The notes beneath the pieces are model-generated. The model was not told the DNA's origin and searched no databases. It worked only from the letters and a program-made list of their open reading frames with translations. A program made the translations under genes and the position numbers. From Pseudarthrobacter oxydans (GTDB lineage Bacteria; Actinomycetota; Actinomycetes; Actinomycetales; Micrococcaceae), in NCBI RefSeq assembly GCF_034258515.1, contig NZ_CP139438.1:1922001-1986000 (forward strand): a stretch of DNA of 64,000 nt, read 5' to 3'. Positions 43,477 to 51,753 of the stretch are shown in pieces (the stretch's first letter is position 1; each line of letters begins with the position of its first letter).

Positions 43477-45516
43477 ATGACGGTGCGTGGGGATGACCCG
43501 ATCAGTGGGCCCAATGAGGATCTACTGAATCGTCATGAAGTAGCGCGTCATTTTGTCGCCCAGATCATGGCTTTGGATCAGACGCAAGGGTTGGTCGTCG
43601 GGGTTATGGGACCCTGGGGGAGCGGTAAGACGTCTTTTCTCAACATGGTGCGGCCGCAGTTGGAAGAAAGCGGCGCCGTGATCCTCCGGTTCAACCCGTG
43701 GATGTTTAGTGGTGCCCAACAGCTTGTGGACGCCTTCTTCGTTGAACTCGCCTCTCAGCTGAAGACCCGAAGGGGAATGGCGGAGATCGGCCAACTTATC
43801 GAAGACTATGGGGAGATATTCTCCGGCCTAAGCTGGATCCCGTTCGCCGGCCCCTGGATCAATCGCAGCCGGGATGCGACCAAGGTAGTTGGGCGCCTTC
43901 TTCAGCGGAGGAAGGAGGGAATATCTGGCCGTTCGGCTCGACTTCGCAAGGCCCTTAGAGAAGCTGGCCAGCCTATTGCCGTTATTTTGGACGATATCGA
44001 TAGGCTCTCCTCAGCCGAAATCCGCGACGTTTTCAAGCTTGTACGGCTTACGGCTAGTTTTCCAAACATTGTGTACGTCCTGGCCTTCGATCGGGAACGG
44101 GTTGAGGCAGCATTGGGCGAAGAGAAGGTGCCGGGGCGGGACTACCTCGAGAAGATTTTGCAGGTAAGCATGGATCTTCCCTTCGTTCCCGCCGAAGTCT
44201 TGCTGAGGCAGACCACGATGGCTCTCGACACTGTGCTGGGAGAGGTTGAATGGGTCAACGACGAGGACAGTGCAGCATGGCCAGATGTGCTTGCTGAAGT
44301 CATACTTCCTCTTATCCGCCACATGCGGGACGTGCGTCGATATACCGTGTCGGTGCGGGGAGTCGTCGGGGCACTCGGTGGTCGGGTAGCACTCTCGGAC
44401 CTTCTCGCGCTGGATGCGATTCGGCTGTTTATGCCAGAGGTTTTTAGCAAGCTCCATTCAAGCGCTCACGCCCTGACTGCCGTTAGTACCCGCTACGGGT
44501 CGGACTCCGAAGATCCTTCCATTAGTGCGCTTCGCGCTGCAGGTCACGAGAAGCCTGATGTTGTTAAGGCCCTTATCTTGCGGCTTTTTCCAGCTGCGGC
44601 AAGGCACATGGGAGGCACGAATTACGGATCCGATTGGCTGCCGCTGTGGTTACGTGGCAAGCGCGTCGCGCACCGGGACATCCTCCTGCTTTATCTGGAG
44701 CGGGTGGCGGGTCCTTCCTTGACTGTTCACGACAGGGCAGAAATCGCTTGGGGTTTAATGACCGACCTCGTTGCTTTCGACGACTATCTACGCCGGGTTG
44801 AGCCGGAGCATCTTCAAGAGGTCATTGCGGGCCTCGAGACTTTTGAGCGCGACTACCGACCGGAGCAGGTGGTTCCGGGCAGCATTGTGCTACTTAACCT
44901 CGGACCCGACATTCAGGAAAAGCCGCTGGGGATGTTCGAAGTCGGCAAGTCGATGGTTGTCCGACGGGTTGTTCTTCGGTTGATGAAGTCCCTGGAAGAT
45001 GAATCTGAAGTCGAGAGGGCAGCCGAACAAGTGCTCCCCGAGTTGACGTCATTGGCCGCACAGTGGTCGTTGATCTCCCTTTTAGGACATCGCGAAGAGG
45101 AGGGCCATAGTCTTGTCTCCAAATCTTCAGCCCAGCTTTACGAGTGGTCGTGGCGGAAACAAGTTATTGCGGCGGAGCCCAAGGATCTAGCACGGGAAGA
45201 AGAGCTGCTGAGGATTCTCATCGTCGCCAGTCGTGGCGTGGCTGACGAGGGAGGTCAGCTTCTCGTAGCGGACGATCGAGACCTTACAATCGCACTGGTG
45301 CGATCGGCACGAAGTGAAATTCGGCGCCAAAGTGTGGGCAGCCGCACCGTGAATCGAACGCCCACGTTGGCTTGGGATGCGCTCGTAAGTCTTGTGGGCG
45401 ACGAAGCAGAGCTGGTTCGACGCGCTACCGTGGCACTCGAGGAAGTGGGCGATGCGGAGCATCTAACGCTTCTCCACAAGTACGCGGACGGTTGGCGTCC
45501 GGACAGCTTTGAGTAG
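43477..45516 (+). CDS. KAP-family P-loop NTPase
   Basis: A 679-residue NTPase of the KAP family. Walker A GPWGSGKT is at 45-52, followed by the family's RFNPWMFSG, Walker B AVILDDIDRLSS near 168-178, and YVLAFDRERVE. A long helical C-terminal part follows. KAP proteins often have membrane spans inserted after Walker A; here only a weak hydrophobic stretch (LSWIPFAGPWI) is present. Bacterial KAP NTPases are common in defence islands and plasmids. The neighbouring genes agree with such a role, but no specific activity is shown. The ATG follows GGGGGAGA. Confidence 0.85.
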   Translation: MTVRGDDPISGPNEDLLNRHEVARHFVAQIMALDQTQGLVVGVMGPWGSGKTSFLNMVRPQLEESGAVILRFNPWMFSGAQQLVDAFFVELASQLKTRRGMAEIGQLIEDYGEIFSGLSWIPFAGPWINRSRDATKVVGRLLQRRKEGISGRSARLRKALREAGQPIAVILDDIDRLSSAEIRDVFKLVRLTASFPNIVYVLAFDRERVEAALGEEKVPGRDYLEKILQVSMDLPFVPAEVLLRQTTMALDTVLGEVEWVNDEDSAAWPDVLAEVILPLIRHMRDVRRYTVSVRGVVGALGGRVALSDLLALDAIRLFMPEVFSKLHSSAHALTAVSTRYGSDSEDPSISALRAAGHEKPDVVKALILRLFPAAARHMGGTNYGSDWLPLWLRGKRVAHRDILLLYLERVAGPSLTVHDRAEIAWGLMTDLVAFDDYLRRVEPEHLQEVIAGLETFERDYRPEQVVPGSIVLLNLGPDIQEKPLGMFEVGKSMVVRRVVLRLMKSLEDESEVERAAEQVLPELTSLAAQWSLISLLGHREEEGHSLVSKSSAQLYEWSWRKQVIAAEPKDLAREEELLRILIVASRGVADEGGQLLVADDRDLTIALVRSARSEIRRQSVGSRTVNRTPTLAWDALVSLVGDEAELVRRATVALEEVGDAEHLTLLHKYADGWRPDSFE

Positions 45517-45838
45517 GTCCGCTGGGCGCTATTCGAGTACTACCGAGGAAGGCAACTTTGGCCAGACTTTCAGAAATCACATGGGCTTCTGTAGAACAAG
45601 CCACGGAGGCGTTCAGGGTCTCTATGGCGAACCTTTAGGCGGAGGCCGTTATGTCGAATCCAGCAAGCTGCATTTCTGGGGTGTTGACGGTCATGTTTCT
45701 GATACTAAGCTCCATTTGCGAAAGGAAAAGTACGGTTTCTAGCGGACGGGTAGCTATGGTGGTGATCGCAACTGGAGCACCCAGGGTCGGTCTGTGGATT
45801 CACACTCTCTGGACTGAGGAAAACTCGTCTGAGCATGT
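45517..45838. other. 322-base gap between convergent genes
   Basis: This holds short open frames only (for example 77 codons from 45509). None has a ribosome site or recognisable product. No clear bidirectional terminator was found. Confidence 0.4.
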
Positions 45839-46882
45839 CTATGAGCGTCGCTTATTAATGGGCGAGCGAGACCGCGATCCTACCGCCCGGGAAATCCGTC
45901 CCATAAAAGCTCCACTTTCGAGAGGCAGTCGCATTTCGATGTCATCGAGAAGGGAACTCTCGAAGGGCCTTGCGGCGGTTTGCTGGAGACGGGTGTACAC
46001 GTCGTGGGCTGCGGCAGCATCGTCAATGACGGAGAGAGCGACTCCTTCGCCGATCGGCGTACCAAGTGCGACCTTATCGTTGACGACAAGCGCGCATGCT
46101 ACAGATCCAGACTCAGGGAACCCATAATGCAGCCGCCCGTTATAGCTTCCAGAATCATACGCACGAAACTCATCAAGAGTGTGGTGGCGTGCATAGTCAT
46201 GCGCTCGGCTAAGCGCCTCCTGCCGCGTCAAATGTGCGTCATAAATGTGGGTGAATTCGAGCTTCGACTTTGATTTTCGAACGTTGCCGACAAACTCCTT
46301 TAGCCTCTCAAAGCATTTTTGTTCCGGTCGGGAGTTGCGCCGGGGGCCGAGCAATAGCATTGATGTCCTCTGCCCAAGACCAATTCGATCGATTCGGCCC
46401 TCGTCTAACCACTCCAAGAAGAACTGGTAGACTTCAGGGCCGTCGCGGAAAGAGAACCTCTTAGTTGTCCGGGTCAGGAAGTGCGCTAAGGACTTCCACA
46501 CTTCGTGCTGGAGTTCGGTGATGCTGCTTACGGCCTTCACAAAGCCGTTTGCTTCCCTCAAAAGGTTTTCTTCTCGAGTCGTCTTCCAGGGAACGTCTCC
46601 GTTGAAGGGAGGGTAGTCGAGCCGAAAGCCAGCGATATGAGCCCCGGCCTTCATGCCGGCCTGAAGCTCCTCGAATACCGCTGGCCTTGTATCTTGAGTC
46701 AGCAGTGCAACAATAAAATTAGAAGCGCGTGCATCTTGTAAGTATGCGGTCGCTTGAGAGCCGCCCGCAGACTCCTCGGGCGCGCGAGTGACGCGATCGA
46801 AAACGTTCAAGAGCTGCTGTGCAACAAGCAGGCGCTCGGCGTGGACACTGGCCGCCGAACTAACCATCGCTCGGGTTTCCAT
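45839..46882 (-). CDS. DUF4062/TIR-like protein of unknown function
   Basis: A 347-residue protein. Its first 95 residues follow the pattern of DUF4062/TIR-type Rossmann-like sensor domains: VSSAASVHAER, a variable middle, ASNFIVALLTQDTRPAVFEELQAGMKAG and HIAGFRLDYP. The middle is helical. The C-terminal half (from SMLLLGPRRNS and EFTHIYDAHLTRQEALSRAH to SVACALVVNDKVALGTP) looks like an alpha/beta domain I cannot name. It starts at ATG 46882 behind GGGGGTAG, 18 bp after the isoprenyl synthase gene, so the pair is an operon. The domain call is tentative, from motif pattern only. Confidence 0.55.
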   Translation of the reverse strand: METRAMVSSAASVHAERLLVAQQLLNVFDRVTRAPEESAGGSQATAYLQDARASNFIVALLTQDTRPAVFEELQAGMKAGAHIAGFRLDYPPFNGDVPWKTTREENLLREANGFVKAVSSITELQHEVWKSLAHFLTRTTKRFSFRDGPEVYQFFLEWLDEGRIDRIGLGQRTSMLLLGPRRNSRPEQKCFERLKEFVGNVRKSKSKLEFTHIYDAHLTRQEALSRAHDYARHHTLDEFRAYDSGSYNGRLHYGFPESGSVACALVVNDKVALGTPIGEGVALSVIDDAAAAHDVYTRLQQTAARPFESSLLDDIEMRLPLESGAFMGRISRAVGSRSRSPINKRRS

Positions 46883-46900
46883 AGACGCTACCCCCAAATG

Positions 46901-47890
46901 CTAATTAAATGATGTTAAAGTAAGCGCCTCGTCAAGGCTTCTCTTGCGCAGATCGTCCGAGAACCCGGTGATCCATGCCACGATTCGCGAAGTAACACCC
47001 TGTTCCATTCCATTGCCTGGCTGGACTTGTCGCACGATGTTCAGCGACCCATCAAGGTAATCATGTGCAGCTTGTTTCGATTGTTCCAACGAGTCGCGCC
47101 ACACCTTTTCGTTTGATATCTGCATCGGGTTCATCACATCAGGTGAAGTTGCAAGTGCCAAAATCACCGGGAGCGTATAATTGCCGGTCTTAATGTCAAG
47201 GTCAGACTCTTTAGACTGATGGAGGTTGTGATGACTCAACCAGGAAGTCACGTCCTCGATGTCATCGAGGATCTGAAAGCCGAGGCCCAGGGCCGTGATG
47301 GCGTGGCGCAGTTCTTTCGTCTGCCAAGGCTTTGCCCCTGCGAAGTACATCCCTATTTCAAGCGACAGTTGCATCATTGCCACCGTCTTATCTTCAACCA
47401 CGGACAGGTAGTTATCAATTGTCCGCTTTGTGTTGAAGCGAGACGATATCTCACACGCTTGCCCGCGACTAACTTGATAGTATGTTTTGAAGAATATCCT
47501 CTGAAGATATTTTGGCATACATTCCACTGCAACCTGAGCAGATCTTGCTGCAATCATGTCGCCTATCATCATCGCCGAGGCGTCACCGTGTAGTGCGGAT
47601 ATTGTTCTGTGGCCACGCCGTGTGGATGAATTGTCGGCAATATCATCATGTACTAGGGTTGACGTATGCAGGAGCTCCATAGCCAGGCATGCTTCGACGA
47701 GCTTTGGTGATAAGAGGCCAGCTGCGGCGCGAATGAGGTCTGAGCGCATGAGTCGGCCCGACGTTAAAACTTGGAGTCCTGCCAAGAGATGCGCTTCTTG
47801 CAGAACGCTGCTGCATTCTTCTTCCAGGCGCTTTTTTAGTGCAGAGTAGAAAGTCTGCCACTCGTCTTGAGGCCAGGATTGGTCATTCAT
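46901..47890 (-). CDS. Isoprenyl (polyprenyl) diphosphate synthase, divergent
   Basis: A 329-residue trans-prenyltransferase fold protein. The first aspartate-rich motif HDDIAD is at 81-86, the TRRG element follows, GD lies at 110-111, and the second motif DDIED is at 209-213, so metal and diphosphate sites are kept. The usual GGKRxRP motif is replaced by SGRLMRS (44-50), changing the isopentenyl-diphosphate side. It stands apart from any carotenoid, quinone or MEP genes and instead pairs with a DUF4062/TIR-like gene in a defence-like block. Making or modifying a prenyl signal or lipid in that system is speculation. The ATG at 47890 has no clear ribosome site. Confidence 0.85.
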   Translation of the reverse strand: MNDQSWPQDEWQTFYSALKKRLEEECSSVLQEAHLLAGLQVLTSGRLMRSDLIRAAAGLLSPKLVEACLAMELLHTSTLVHDDIADNSSTRRGHRTISALHGDASAMMIGDMIAARSAQVAVECMPKYLQRIFFKTYYQVSRGQACEISSRFNTKRTIDNYLSVVEDKTVAMMQLSLEIGMYFAGAKPWQTKELRHAITALGLGFQILDDIEDVTSWLSHHNLHQSKESDLDIKTGNYTLPVILALATSPDVMNPMQISNEKVWRDSLEQSKQAAHDYLDGSLNIVRQVQPGNGMEQGVTSRIVAWITGFSDDLRKRSLDEALTLTSFN

Positions 47891-47981
47891 GCCCGAATTC
47901 TAGCACCGGACCTAAAAAGCTGCGGGGCTCAGCGAGGTGGCGAGTTGTCGTGCATATCAACCAGGAAGTAATTGCGAACTA

Positions 47982-48440
47982 TCACCTGGCGCCCTGCCGG
48001 AGGTGTACCGAAGCGCTTCCGCTCACGTAAAGTACGTCCGGCTCAATATGCATGACCGGCTGCGCTAGGAATCGCTCGTGGTCATCTATATCAGCGATGC
48101 GGACAAGCGTCTTTTTCTTCTTGCCGCCTGATTTAACGATGGCATCTATGGTCCATCCGTACTTGCCCACCAATGTAGTGAGAACCTTGACTTCCACGGC
48201 CAGCAGGAGGCCAATCATGTACGCGAGAAAGCTGAGCACGATCACTACGACGGTGCCGGAGAGGTACTCTGTCAGCGCGTTGACAATGCCTAAGAGACCG
48301 TCCTTGCGCGCTTTGCTTGACAGCAGCTTGCCGATCAAGATCCAGGTGGGCCAGCAGCCACAGGTACCCGGTGACGAGGGGAGTTCGGAAATCGCGGAAT
48401 CCCGGGAGAATCTGGGCAAGCTCGGAGGTATCACTTTAGG
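47982..48440 (-). pseudogene. Frameshifted paralogue of the adjacent membrane protein
   Basis: One frame encodes ILIGKLLSSKARKDGLLGIVNALTEYLSG...LSFLAYMIGLLLAVE, matching ILIGMPLPDKNTKDGVMGAINSIGEFFTP...LSFLAYVIGMLLMVD of the intact gene at 48533. Just upstream, the matching LAQILPGFRDFRTPLVTGYLW is in another frame, so a frameshift near 48340 separates them. The C-terminal half of the intact protein is missing or replaced. It is a decayed tandem duplicate. Confidence 0.65.
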
Positions 48441-48532
48441 TGGGCTGAGAAGAACGCCTGATCGTAACACTGGAAGCAGTGCTGGGAAGAAGCCTGTCAG
48501 ACTGCTCCGGCGCGGCGGGAGCAGAAAGCCGA

Positions 48533-49438
48533 TTACATCGAAGCGGTCTTCTTGGGGTAGTTGTCTTCTGGAATGGCATCAAGCCGGGTGGTCATCTGCG
48601 ACTCGATAGTCCCTATCTCCAGAGCTGTCACGACGACGTTGACGGAGCTGAAGCGCTTCTGAAATCCCTTGACGATAAGTGCGACGACGGCGATCAGTCC
48701 GACGTACCCTGCCCATGGCCACAAGAGGAACGACCTATCCAATCCCAGCACCACGAATTGAACCGAGAGGAATGCGAGTGGAGGAGCGATGCTAAGGCGA
48801 AACTCCGACTCAGATTTGTCCCGGTCATAACTGCCGAATAGCACGGCATTCTTATCTTGGAGCTTGATGGCCAAGGAGGGTATTGACTTGATGATTTCCT
48901 CGACCATTGGTTCCTTTAGCTGCCTGAGGGCATATTTACGCCACTCCTCGTTCATCGACGGCTCGTCTTCTTGATGGTCGATACGGAAGTCGTTGTAGGC
49001 TTCTTCCGTCGTGAGCATCGGTTCTAGTCGGAACTCGCGCTGTATTTTGTACCCGTCGGCAGCCCGTATACGTGCCCTGTGAAGCGCCGCTTCGACGTGG
49101 CCCTCGACGACGGCGCGATCAGTCCTGGAAACGTAGGGAAGCTTGAGCCTGGAACCCAGTCGGATAGTAGAACCTTGCTTGATGTCGACCATCAGCAGCA
49201 TCCCGATTACATACGCAAGAAAACTCAAAGCGGCTATATAGACCGTTGGAGTGAAGAACTCTCCAATGGAGTTGATGGCGCCCATGACCCCGTCCTTCGT
49301 GTTCTTGTCAGGTAGGGGCATACCGATGAGGATCCAGAGCACGACGATCCACAGATAGCCGGTGACGAGCGGCGTCCTGAAGTCCCTGAAGCCGGGCAAA
49401 ATCTGAGCGAGCAAGAGTCCCCCTAGTGATACAAACAA
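48533..49438 (-). CDS. Uncharacterised membrane protein
   Basis: A 301-residue protein with two N-terminal hydrophobic segments (about 27-40 and 67-86), a long soluble middle (about 90-215, charged and helical, starting with strand-rich RLKLPYVSRT), and two more hydrophobic segments near 217-255, then a short cytoplasmic tail. I do not recognise the family. It starts at TTG 49438 behind GAGGAAG. A decayed copy lies directly downstream. Such 2TM-soluble-2TM proteins occur as membrane effectors in defence loci, but that is only a contextual suggestion. Confidence 0.65.
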   Translation of the reverse strand: MFVSLGGLLLAQILPGFRDFRTPLVTGYLWIVVLWILIGMPLPDKNTKDGVMGAINSIGEFFTPTVYIAALSFLAYVIGMLLMVDIKQGSTIRLGSRLKLPYVSRTDRAVVEGHVEAALHRARIRAADGYKIQREFRLEPMLTTEEAYNDFRIDHQEDEPSMNEEWRKYALRQLKEPMVEEIIKSIPSLAIKLQDKNAVLFGSYDRDKSESEFRLSIAPPLAFLSVQFVVLGLDRSFLLWPWAGYVGLIAVVALIVKGFQKRFSSVNVVVTALEIGTIESQMTTRLDAIPEDNYPKKTASM

Positions 49439-49960
49439 CTTCCTCGTAGCCTAGCTGCCCAGGGCACAGCCACTAAGGTAGGCATTTGTTCTCGTCCTTC
49501 GCGGCAAGCGCCTTTCAATTGGCGACGGCGCTGAAACCATAACTTCGTCGCTCAACGATACTGGCTTGGCCTGCTCAAACGTATCCTCAGCGAACAGGTC
49601 TATGGTGGCGGGGAAAAGAGCGACAACGCGACGCTACACCTAAGTGCCCACGCCTCCAAAGAGCGTGGGACAGATCCAAGGCCCAGCTTTGCAGTGTTAC
49701 TGGCGGATCGAACGGGAAATTAAGGCACCATGGGCAGGCCGCAGGTAAACACGCAGCGGTATGTGGAGGAGCCACTGCAATATCCATTTCGGACCGTTCT
49801 ACTCAAGCGTTCCGCTGGCGCGGTCTAGAGCCCGGTCGGCATCCGGCTATTGACCTCGTGCGCTCCTGCCATGTCCCCGGACCTCGCCCACCCGCGGGGC
49901 ATGCACCCGGGATTGACGCCCGGATAGTCGAACGGAGCTACTCAAGATTTCCAGGGCTAG
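49439..49960. other. 520-base stretch without a supported gene
   Basis: This lies between the membrane protein and the third tRNA-end repeat, at the right edge of the large island. No gene, terminator or transposase remnant was identified. Confidence 0.4.
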
Positions 49961-50160
49961 GTGTTGACAATGTCAACAGATTTCTCCTCGGTCCGGATCG
50001 TACAGCTCTCGGACTGCTTCGGATTCCGTATGTTTTCGCTGGTACAGAGTGGTTTCAAGGGTGGGAATGTAGTTCGAGTCCCACCTCGGGCACAGTGTTT
50101 CCGCAGGTCAGTGGCTTTTTAGCTTTCGAGTGTTGACAAACCTTGACGTGACTCTGCATG
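49961..50160 (+). repeat. tRNA-end island-junction repeat, copy 3 (left part only)
   Basis: This begins with the palindrome GTGTTGACAATGTCAACAG (49961-49979), then a segment matching copies 1 and 2 (CTTCGGATTCCGTATGTTTTCG), the core at 50073-50092, and about 70 bases of similar downstream sequence with TGTTGACAAACCTTG. The similarity then stops, and the right-hand palindrome found in copies 1 and 2 is absent within the next 500 bp. This is expected for the outermost right junction of an integrated array, where chromosomal sequence begins. Confidence 0.7.
50073..50092 (+). other. Attachment-site-like core (3' end of a tRNA), copy 3
   Basis: The third identical TTCGAGTCCCACCTCGGGCA in the same orientation. 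It is preceded by GGGAATGTAG, as in copy 2. It closes the 34-kb interval that starts at 16111. Confidence 0.72.
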
Positions 50161-50255
50161 AGTCGTATAAGCGGGTGTCCAACCGGTCGCGTTTTGCATG
50201 ACAGTTCTGCCGTGCCGTCCTCGCCCCAAGGCAAAGTGCCAACACCATTCGGCAG

Positions 50256-50627
50256 TTATGGTTTTGGTTTAGGCTTCGTTTTCCTGGCAGTCTCATAGTC
50301 CTCGGCAAGTGTCGAGGGGATATTGGCCTCGTCTGCAATACGTTGAACCTCGAAGAGACGGTTAGGTTCCTCTCGGAGGCTTTCAATGATCCAGCAGGCC
50401 ATGGCTGTCGCCATGCCAAGGTCCAGCAGGTTCACCACTGGAAAGCGGTCGACGGCCTGTTGAAGAAGCGAGGTTTCCCCTGTCAATTCATCGACGGCGA
50501 GGTAGCCCGTAATCGTGCTACTGGTGACGTGGGTAGCTTGAGAGAGTCGAACGAATTCAAAGCGCAGCAGCCCACTTTTCGGTTCCCGGGTGTTAGCGGC
50601 CAATGCCGAATTCCAGGCACAGCTCAC
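50256..50627 (-). CDS. Small hypothetical protein, possibly a remnant
   Basis: About 123 residues from a GTG at 50627. The translation has ordered character (LLRFEFVRLSQATHVTSSTITGYLAVDELTG, then FPVVNLLDLGMATAMACWIIESLREEPNRLFEVQRIADEANI) and a lysine-proline tail. It is mostly helical, with no family recognised. No ribosome site is seen, and the frame continues upstream into non-coding-looking sequence, so it may be the C-terminal part of a broken gene. It is the first coding sequence right of the last island junction. Confidence 0.4.
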   Translation of the reverse strand: MSCAWNSALAANTREPKSGLLRFEFVRLSQATHVTSSTITGYLAVDELTGETSLLQQAVDRFPVVNLLDLGMATAMACWIIESLREEPNRLFEVQRIADEANIPSTLAEDYETARKTKPKPKP

Positions 50628-50902
50628 GTTCCGGCGGCAGCAGGGACTAAGGCATGAGTTCACCGGAATTGATGTAGATTCGCCAGCACCCAAGACCGCC
50701 CGGCTTCGGTGTTGAGTCCGGTTTTGCTCCGGTCCACGAGGCCGCTTTGGATGCGTCGTATCAGAAGGGGACCTGACCGAGGAACAGCGCTTTTGACAAC
50801 GAGCGTTCGGCGCCAGGCCGCCTGGATACATGTCGGGGAAGCTGTGATCGATTCCCCGATCGTCCGCGATCTGGTGCGGTGTAGCTGGCGGGATGTACCG
50901 CA

Positions 50903-51619
50903 TCAATGCCAGCGGCGACTTCCCAGGACGGTCACCGCGGCGGTGATGGCGATGCCGAGGCCGATCGGGACGCTGAAATGTGTCTGGAGCAGGATCGCTC
51001 CGATGGCGGCCCCGGCGAACATAGCGAGGACAGCGCCCAGCCGTCGGTTGAATAACCGGGGCCGTTGCTTGCCCACAAGTGACTCCCCGGCGAGGGTAGT
51101 CATGGTGGAAGTAATGACCACGGTGGTCATGTCTCGTACGCCCAAATGCCGCGCAATCAGGGCCTGGGAGCCCATGTGCATGGCGATAACGGCGGCAACA
51201 ATGACACCAATGGACTGCCGGCCGACGTCTTCCACGATGAGAGAGATGGCGGCGGTTCCCGTCAACGCGATACAACCCGCTGTGAGAAGGAGCGTCACCC
51301 GGCGGTTCCAGCCTTTCGGGCTTGACTGGAGCGTAGATCCGGCAACTGCCGCGCCAAGGAGAAAGGCGCCAAGTGCTACCAGTGGGCCCAAAGTTGGCAG
51401 GTTCGCCGCCCCGGCCAACGCCATCGCAAGAATCACCACGTTGCCGGTCATGTTTCCGGTGAAGACGCGGTCAAGTCCAAGGTAGCCGACCGCGTCAACG
51501 ACACCTGTAACGAGCGTGAGGGCCATCATGAGCATCAGTCGGAACTTTTCCGGAGACGACGCATTTTCTTGTGGGGTAGAGGCGGTTTTGGTACCTGGGC
51601 TGGCTACGGCTGATGTCAT
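50903..51619 (-). CDS. DUF1275 (YoaK-like) membrane protein
   Basis: A 238-residue integral membrane protein of the DUF1275/YoaK family. After a 25-residue polar N-terminus come about six spans with the family's opening TGVVDAVGYLGLDRVFTGNMTGN and later GMRD-like HLGVRDMTTVVITSTMTTLAGE. The function of the family is not established, although some relatives have been linked to transport. The ATG at 51619 starts it; it lies downstream of the mes operon on the same strand, but 135 bp away and probably separate. Confidence 0.88.
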   Translation of the reverse strand: MTSAVASPGTKTASTPQENASSPEKFRLMLMMALTLVTGVVDAVGYLGLDRVFTGNMTGNVVILAMALAGAANLPTLGPLVALGAFLLGAAVAGSTLQSSPKGWNRRVTLLLTAGCIALTGTAAISLIVEDVGRQSIGVIVAAVIAMHMGSQALIARHLGVRDMTTVVITSTMTTLAGESLVGKQRPRLFNRRLGAVLAMFAGAAIGAILLQTHFSVPIGLGIAITAAVTVLGSRRWH

Positions 51620-51753
51620 GGTTTACGGGATCTTTCATCGTGAGGGATGGTCTCTATGACCCCCCCGACATGCTTATGGGTGGTTTTAGGCGGACCGGCT
51701 GGCAACTACGGCGATGCCGTCGCTCCGGGGATCTGCGCCGGCGGCTAGGGCGC

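Noticed and set aside
50628..51275. Upstream extension of the small ORF at 50256
   Set aside because: It is antisense-frame sequence overlapping the DUF1275 gene, with histidine/arginine-rich composition and no coding character.
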